NCBI RefSeq assembly: GCF_050947335.1
Contig: NC_134983.1
Span: 2,604,001-2,668,000, forward strand
Direction of reading: 5' to 3'
DNA length: 64,000 nucleotides
DNA from: Megachile rotundata
Lineage: Eukaryota; Arthropoda; Insecta; Hymenoptera; Megachilidae
Both the position numbers and the translations under genes were made by a program. Under the pieces are notes generated by a model that saw only the letters and a list, made by a program, of their open reading frames with translations, did no database searches and had not been told where the DNA came from. Shown one piece after another: positions 59,935-64,000 of the stretch (position 1 is its first letter; each line of letters opens with the position of its first letter).

Positions 59935-60360
59935 GATTTTTAACTTTTAAAATGAAAAGTTTCAACATTGTCAAATTTGAAAATTTTCAAAATCAAACTT
60001 TCAAACTTTGAATTGTTCAATTTTATATTTGAAAATATGAAACTTTTGAAGTTTTAAATCTGGAAATTATCAAATGTTTTGAAAATCAGAAGTTTAACCA
60101 ATTTAAAAACTTCAAACCTTCAAACTTCGAACTTTAAAAACTTCAAACAGAGAAATTCAGAGGTTTACAAATTTTTAAATTTCGAAAATTTTAAAATCAC
60201 AACATCTTCACTTTCGAACTTGTCAATTTCACAGATTTTGGAAATAGGAAGTTCTCAAATTTTCAAATTTAGAAACTTTTAGAATCAAAAATTCTTAGAA
60301 ATAAAAATTTATAAATTCAGAAACTTGTAAGCTTAAAGATTTCTGAAATCACAAAATCTT
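59935..60360. repeat. AAATT-motif cluster, C-type and mixed
   Basis: Words such as AATTTGAAAATTTTCAAAATC, directly right of the LINE tail. The open frame at 60079-60282 only mirrors it. Confidence 0.75.
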
Positions 60361-61964
60361 TTGATTTCCCTCATAAATGTCTTATACCAAAGCGGCTAAG
60401 AAATTTTAAATAATTTTAAACTCTCCAAAAATATAGGTCATATGTATTAAGATTATATTAGCAGTAAGTAGAAAGTTGTAATTAAAACATGAAGCAATTG
60501 TATTGTATGTATAATTGAAGTGCAAAGTAAAAAAATGTAAACTATAATAAATAAACATTTTACAATTAAGCATTTCAAATGTACAATCGTGATATTTATT
60601 AAAATTTATAATGGATTTATTAAAACATTGTCGTTTTACTAATTTTATTTATGTTCTGTTTTCGAACATGGGCATAGTTGTATATTCATTCGTTCATTTG
60701 GAAAAAGTGCAACTTTTTACTTACATAATAAAAATTATATTCATTCTATTTACGTGAAAAATTCTAAATCAATAAAATTTCACATATACGTTAGTCTTTT
60801 GTTATTATCAAATTATACAGTAAAGTCTTACTGTAAAACCTTATTGTCACGGATGATGTTATAAATCTGTTATTATTATCATAATCAGTGGATTCGAAAA
60901 TATAAATCCCACAACCTTAAGAATATATAAAATTAATTAAAAATAATCCGTCTATTATAATTATGGTTTACAAACAATTATTTATTAGAAATATAATATA
61001 TATGTATAAAAATGAATGTTGTACTTAGTGTACTGTTTGTAATAAATATGAATCGTGCAAATATCATAATTGTTTATAATAAATTGTACTCAATAAAGAC
61101 AATTCTTCATCTACTATTTAATGGTATTATCTAGTTATTATTACAAAAAGTGGTAAGTACTGAAGTAATTATAACAACTATCACTATAACTTCAAATTTT
61201 TAAAAAATAGAATTTGATAGAAAGCATTTTTTTTCAAAATATATTCCAAGTAAATAACTTTTAAATTCTAGTCAAAATATGTGTTAAATGATAATACTCC
61301 TAGAAGTTATTTTCAGTAATTTTCATATAATCATACTAAGGTATGCACACTTCAAATTACTGTTGCAGAGACGTTTTAACAATTAATCTGCCAAGCTTTC
61401 AACTGAGCCGAGTAATCTCGTTTAGGAATTGCATTCCTAGACGATGCTCGTTATTGTGGAAATGGGAAGTTTTTGCGCTATCATTGTACACGATAAAGTT
61501 CGTTTGATGTCAGCCGTAGGTACAAGTAATAGCATCAATTCATGAGATCACCAGACGGTAATCAGTGTGATGAGTGATAACAAACAACAATTACTACGTG
61601 CAGTCTGGGGCAAAAAGATAAAACTAGGCCAATAGGGAAGAATGTAGCAGAAATCAAATTTGTTTCACTATATGGACTAATGTACAGCTTAATTAATGAA
61701 TAAGTTATTCACAAAATGGGATTTTCAATCAAATTTTGTATTTTATAACTGTAATTATAATCTAAAAGGATCTCCTAACTACTAGCTAACACTTTTGTAA
61801 TTTCAATTTTCTTTTTTAAATAATAACTATCAGTTGGTATTTGTTAGGTACATTTCTGCTACTCATTTTAAATTTATATTTTTGATAGTTTAAATCATCA
61901 AATGTGTGTCGCCATGAAAAGTACAGCAAATTCTACTTATATTACTACATTTACACATTATAAA

Positions 61965-62230
61965 TTTACAAATTGAGAAATTTATGTACTTCAAAAGTAT
62001 CATTTAGGAATTTAAAAATTTTTTAAACTATTAATTCCCTAATTTAAGAACTTAGGAATTTTGAAATTCGTAAATCTACAAATTGAAAAATTTAGGAATT
62101 TCGAAATTCGCAAACTTCCAAGTTTTTAAATTGTTAATTCCGACAATTTACAAAATTAATAGTTTCTAGAAGTTTGAAGTAACGAATAGACAAAATCTAA
62201 AATTTTTAAATATTTAATTTTTCAAATGTA
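61965..62230. repeat. AAATT-motif cluster, mixed
   Basis: Words such as AATTTAGGAATTTTGAAATTC; about 265 bp. Confidence 0.7.
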
Positions 62231-63316
62231 ATCATTTTTTCCATAATTAAATATTATGAATCAACACAAATCACTAGAAATCATCATTATTACAATTGCT
62301 AACAATTGTGATTGCTAACAATGATTATTCAGATTCATAATTGATTTTACTATCGATATTATTCACATTAAATAACTGAGTGTAAGAGAAGTTCGATGTA
62401 ATATTAGTTTACGGAGAAAATTATCAATATCAAGAATTTGTATAAAACAGATTTTATATACAGATTTTTTATTATCAATAGGTAATGAAGCAATTTAAAA
62501 ATAAATATGTATATAAAAAACAGTAATGGTCTTGAAAATTAAAAAAAAATAACTTTGAAAAAGAAAATATTTCTTACCACATCTTTTCGTATTATTAATT
62601 AACATTTTGTGTCATTAAAATAGGAACAAGCAATTGGATGAACTTATTTAAAATTGGTTAGATCTACATATTTTATATGTATATACTTCTCGCATTAGAA
62701 ATGATGAAACATGATTGGGGTTTAAAAATTGTAAATCAACAAAGTTCATCAACAAACAAAATACAGTTCAAATTGATTTAATTAATTTATAATTATAATT
62801 CTCAGTTCATCTGCAATAAATAGTGAAAAGACATTTATAATTGTATAACAATATTGATAAACAAATAATTATGTTATAATGAGATAATTGTTTGAATTAA
62901 GTACATAAAACTTCACGCGTAATAACTGTGCTTAAAAAATAAATACATTATATATAACACTTGTTTGATATATTTTCCTCACACTTAATAAGAATAAATG
63001 TTAACACTTAATACATCAGTAATACTTGTGCATAAATGCGAGGACTAGTTTATCCATGTTGCACATATGAACTAAAATGTAATAATCACATTGATATAAG
63101 ATGGCACGGAGATAAATGTATATGATAATGGGCTAAATACTTTGAGTTATACGTTTCAATAATAACTGCGTAATTATCACAATGAACTTAATGAAATAGA
63201 AATTAAACATACGTAGTTTTTTGTAAGATTTGAAAAATTAGTGAGGTCCAACTGGCACTTTATGACGCTTTATGTATCATCCCTAGATTTATTTATTTTT
63301 TGGTGCAATATTAGTA

Positions 63317-63385
63317 TTAACGCGATTTCATTTCCTGTTTCACGCAGGAAGTAAATGCCTGTAAACGCTTACGCCGCTGCTGAGA
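63317..63385 (-). CDS. MICU-type gene, last exon
   Basis: The acceptor TATGTTACAG precedes 22 codons and TAA (63317-63319). The intron between this exon and the previous one is only 171 bp and stays open to translation, so reading through it gives a false longer frame. Confidence 0.88.
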   Translation of the reverse strand, partial: SQQRRKRLQAFTSCVKQEMKSR

Positions 63386-63714
63386 CTGTAACATATAAAA
63401 GGTATAAAAGTCTACTAAAATCAAATATATATACACAATTTCTGTTATAAAAAAGTTAGTAGTAATATTTCCTTTTAGAATAAATTGAAGAGCAGTCTTT
63501 AAAGAAGCAATATTTTTGAATCCTGTTAAATTAAAACAAGTTTTACCAGTTAGTACCTTGAAGCCTCTGTGAAGACGATCTTTCATAATTGCAATAAATT
63601 CTTGATAAGATAATTGACCATCTCCATCTTCATCGAAAAGTGCAAACACAGTATCAATAATGTGATTTGACAGAACACTTCCTGTGCATATTTTTACAGC
63701 TCGTTGAAACTCAT
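63317..63714 (-). CDS. mitochondrial calcium uptake protein (MICU1/MICU3-type), C-terminal part
   Basis: MICU proteins sit in the mitochondrial intermembrane space and gate the calcium uniporter by EF-hand calcium sensing. Two - strand exons are in view: 63557-63714 and 63317-63385, joined in phase 0. The first begins DEFQRAVKICTGSVLSNHII and holds an intact EF-hand loop, DEDGDGQLSYQE, then FIAIMKDRLHRGFK; the second is basic and ends QAFTSCVKQEMKSR before TAA. The IMKDRLHRGF block and the FxSCxKxE end fit MICU3 and insect MICU1 best; I cannot tell which. Earlier exons lie beyond the window. AATAAA on the - strand at about 63288-63297 could be the poly(A) signal. Confidence 0.9.
63557..63714 (-). 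CDS. MICU-type gene, penultimate exon (EF-hand 2)
   Basis: Acceptor TTTTAG; starts with two bases of a split codon; donor AAG/GTACTA. Carries the C-terminal EF-hand with all loop positions filled by D, D, D, Q and E ligands. Confidence 0.92.
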
Positions 63715-64000
63715 CTAAAAGTAAAAAAAATAGTAAAAATTCATAACTGTCGTTTTGATGGATGCAATGAAAAGCAAAACTGAACTAATGAAATCATTTT
63801 CCTACATAATTATTATTTGTGTACATGAATGAAAAATAATAGAACACATCAACCTGTATACTTATAATTATGCAGCTATTTTAGGTTAAAAAACAGATAA
63901 TCTTATAAGTCTTAAATATTAAGAAATACTTTTATATATACAATATGTTCGGTTTGAGTATAGACACTACTAATTTTCTTATTATTAAAAATTCAAAAAA

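Larger units (their letters stand above)
51721..63316. other. region between the pseudokinase distal exon and the MICU gene
   Basis: No conventional gene seen over about 11.6 kb. It contains the elements and repeats listed separately, three motif clusters and long AT-rich runs. A frame near 58960-59040 on the - strand (VKEEEIQFIGEEENC to TVVQ) ends at a GTAAGT donor-like site but has no clean acceptor. Confidence 0.4.

Noticed and set aside
1..64000. CRISPR arrays, rRNA genes, prophage or operon structure
   Set aside because: No regularly spaced identical repeats, rRNA-like sequence or bacterial gene packing were seen; the window is insect-like nuclear DNA.

Overview
The window looks like nuclear DNA of an insect, most likely a hymenopteran such as a bee. 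It is very AT-rich, has GT-AG introns from about 1 kb to possibly 22 kb, lacks bacterial-style operons, and carries decayed Tc1, mariner, Gypsy and piggyBac-like elements. The species is inferred from general character only.

Three real protein genes are supported. (1) A complete three-exon dynein light chain of the Tctex type on the + strand (coding 2281-3812, 112 aa). (2) Tail to tail with it, a large pseudokinase gene on the - strand, probably the insect counterpart of TEX14. Eleven coding exons from 28230 down to 4402 join with matching phases into 1031 aa. A second start, at 51459, plus a small exon at 29415-29477, fits the same reading frame and would give a 1044-aa form across a roughly 22-kb intron. 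(3) At the right edge, the last two exons of a mitochondrial calcium uptake (MICU-type) EF-hand protein on the - strand; the rest lies outside the window.

Everything else is introns and intergenic DNA with many repeats. From left to right: a mariner transposase tail and an unidentified decayed coding stretch (1-1010); a 1305-bp Tc1 foldback with 517-bp arms (15448-16752); a rearranged Gypsy-class retroelement piece with LTR, primer site and broken gag (21331-22994); a decayed Tc3-like transposase (about 23440-24840); a 724-bp piggyBac-like MITE with TTAA duplications (46423-47146); an unclassified inverted-repeat element next to the distal promoter (51829-53253); a mariner MITE (54147-54357); a 110-bp-arm hairpin (55901-56246); a psq/HTH fragment (59167-59364); and a LINE 3' tail (about 59650-59895). 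Thirteen clusters of a degenerate AAATTTGAAAATT-like motif are scattered through the noncoding DNA, each with G mostly on one strand.

I saw no CRISPR array, rRNA or convincing tRNA, and no clearly new biological system. The most useful points are the two alternative starts of the pseudokinase gene, its lost catalytic residues, a possible retained-intron C-terminus, the near-identical foldback arms, and the motif clusters.
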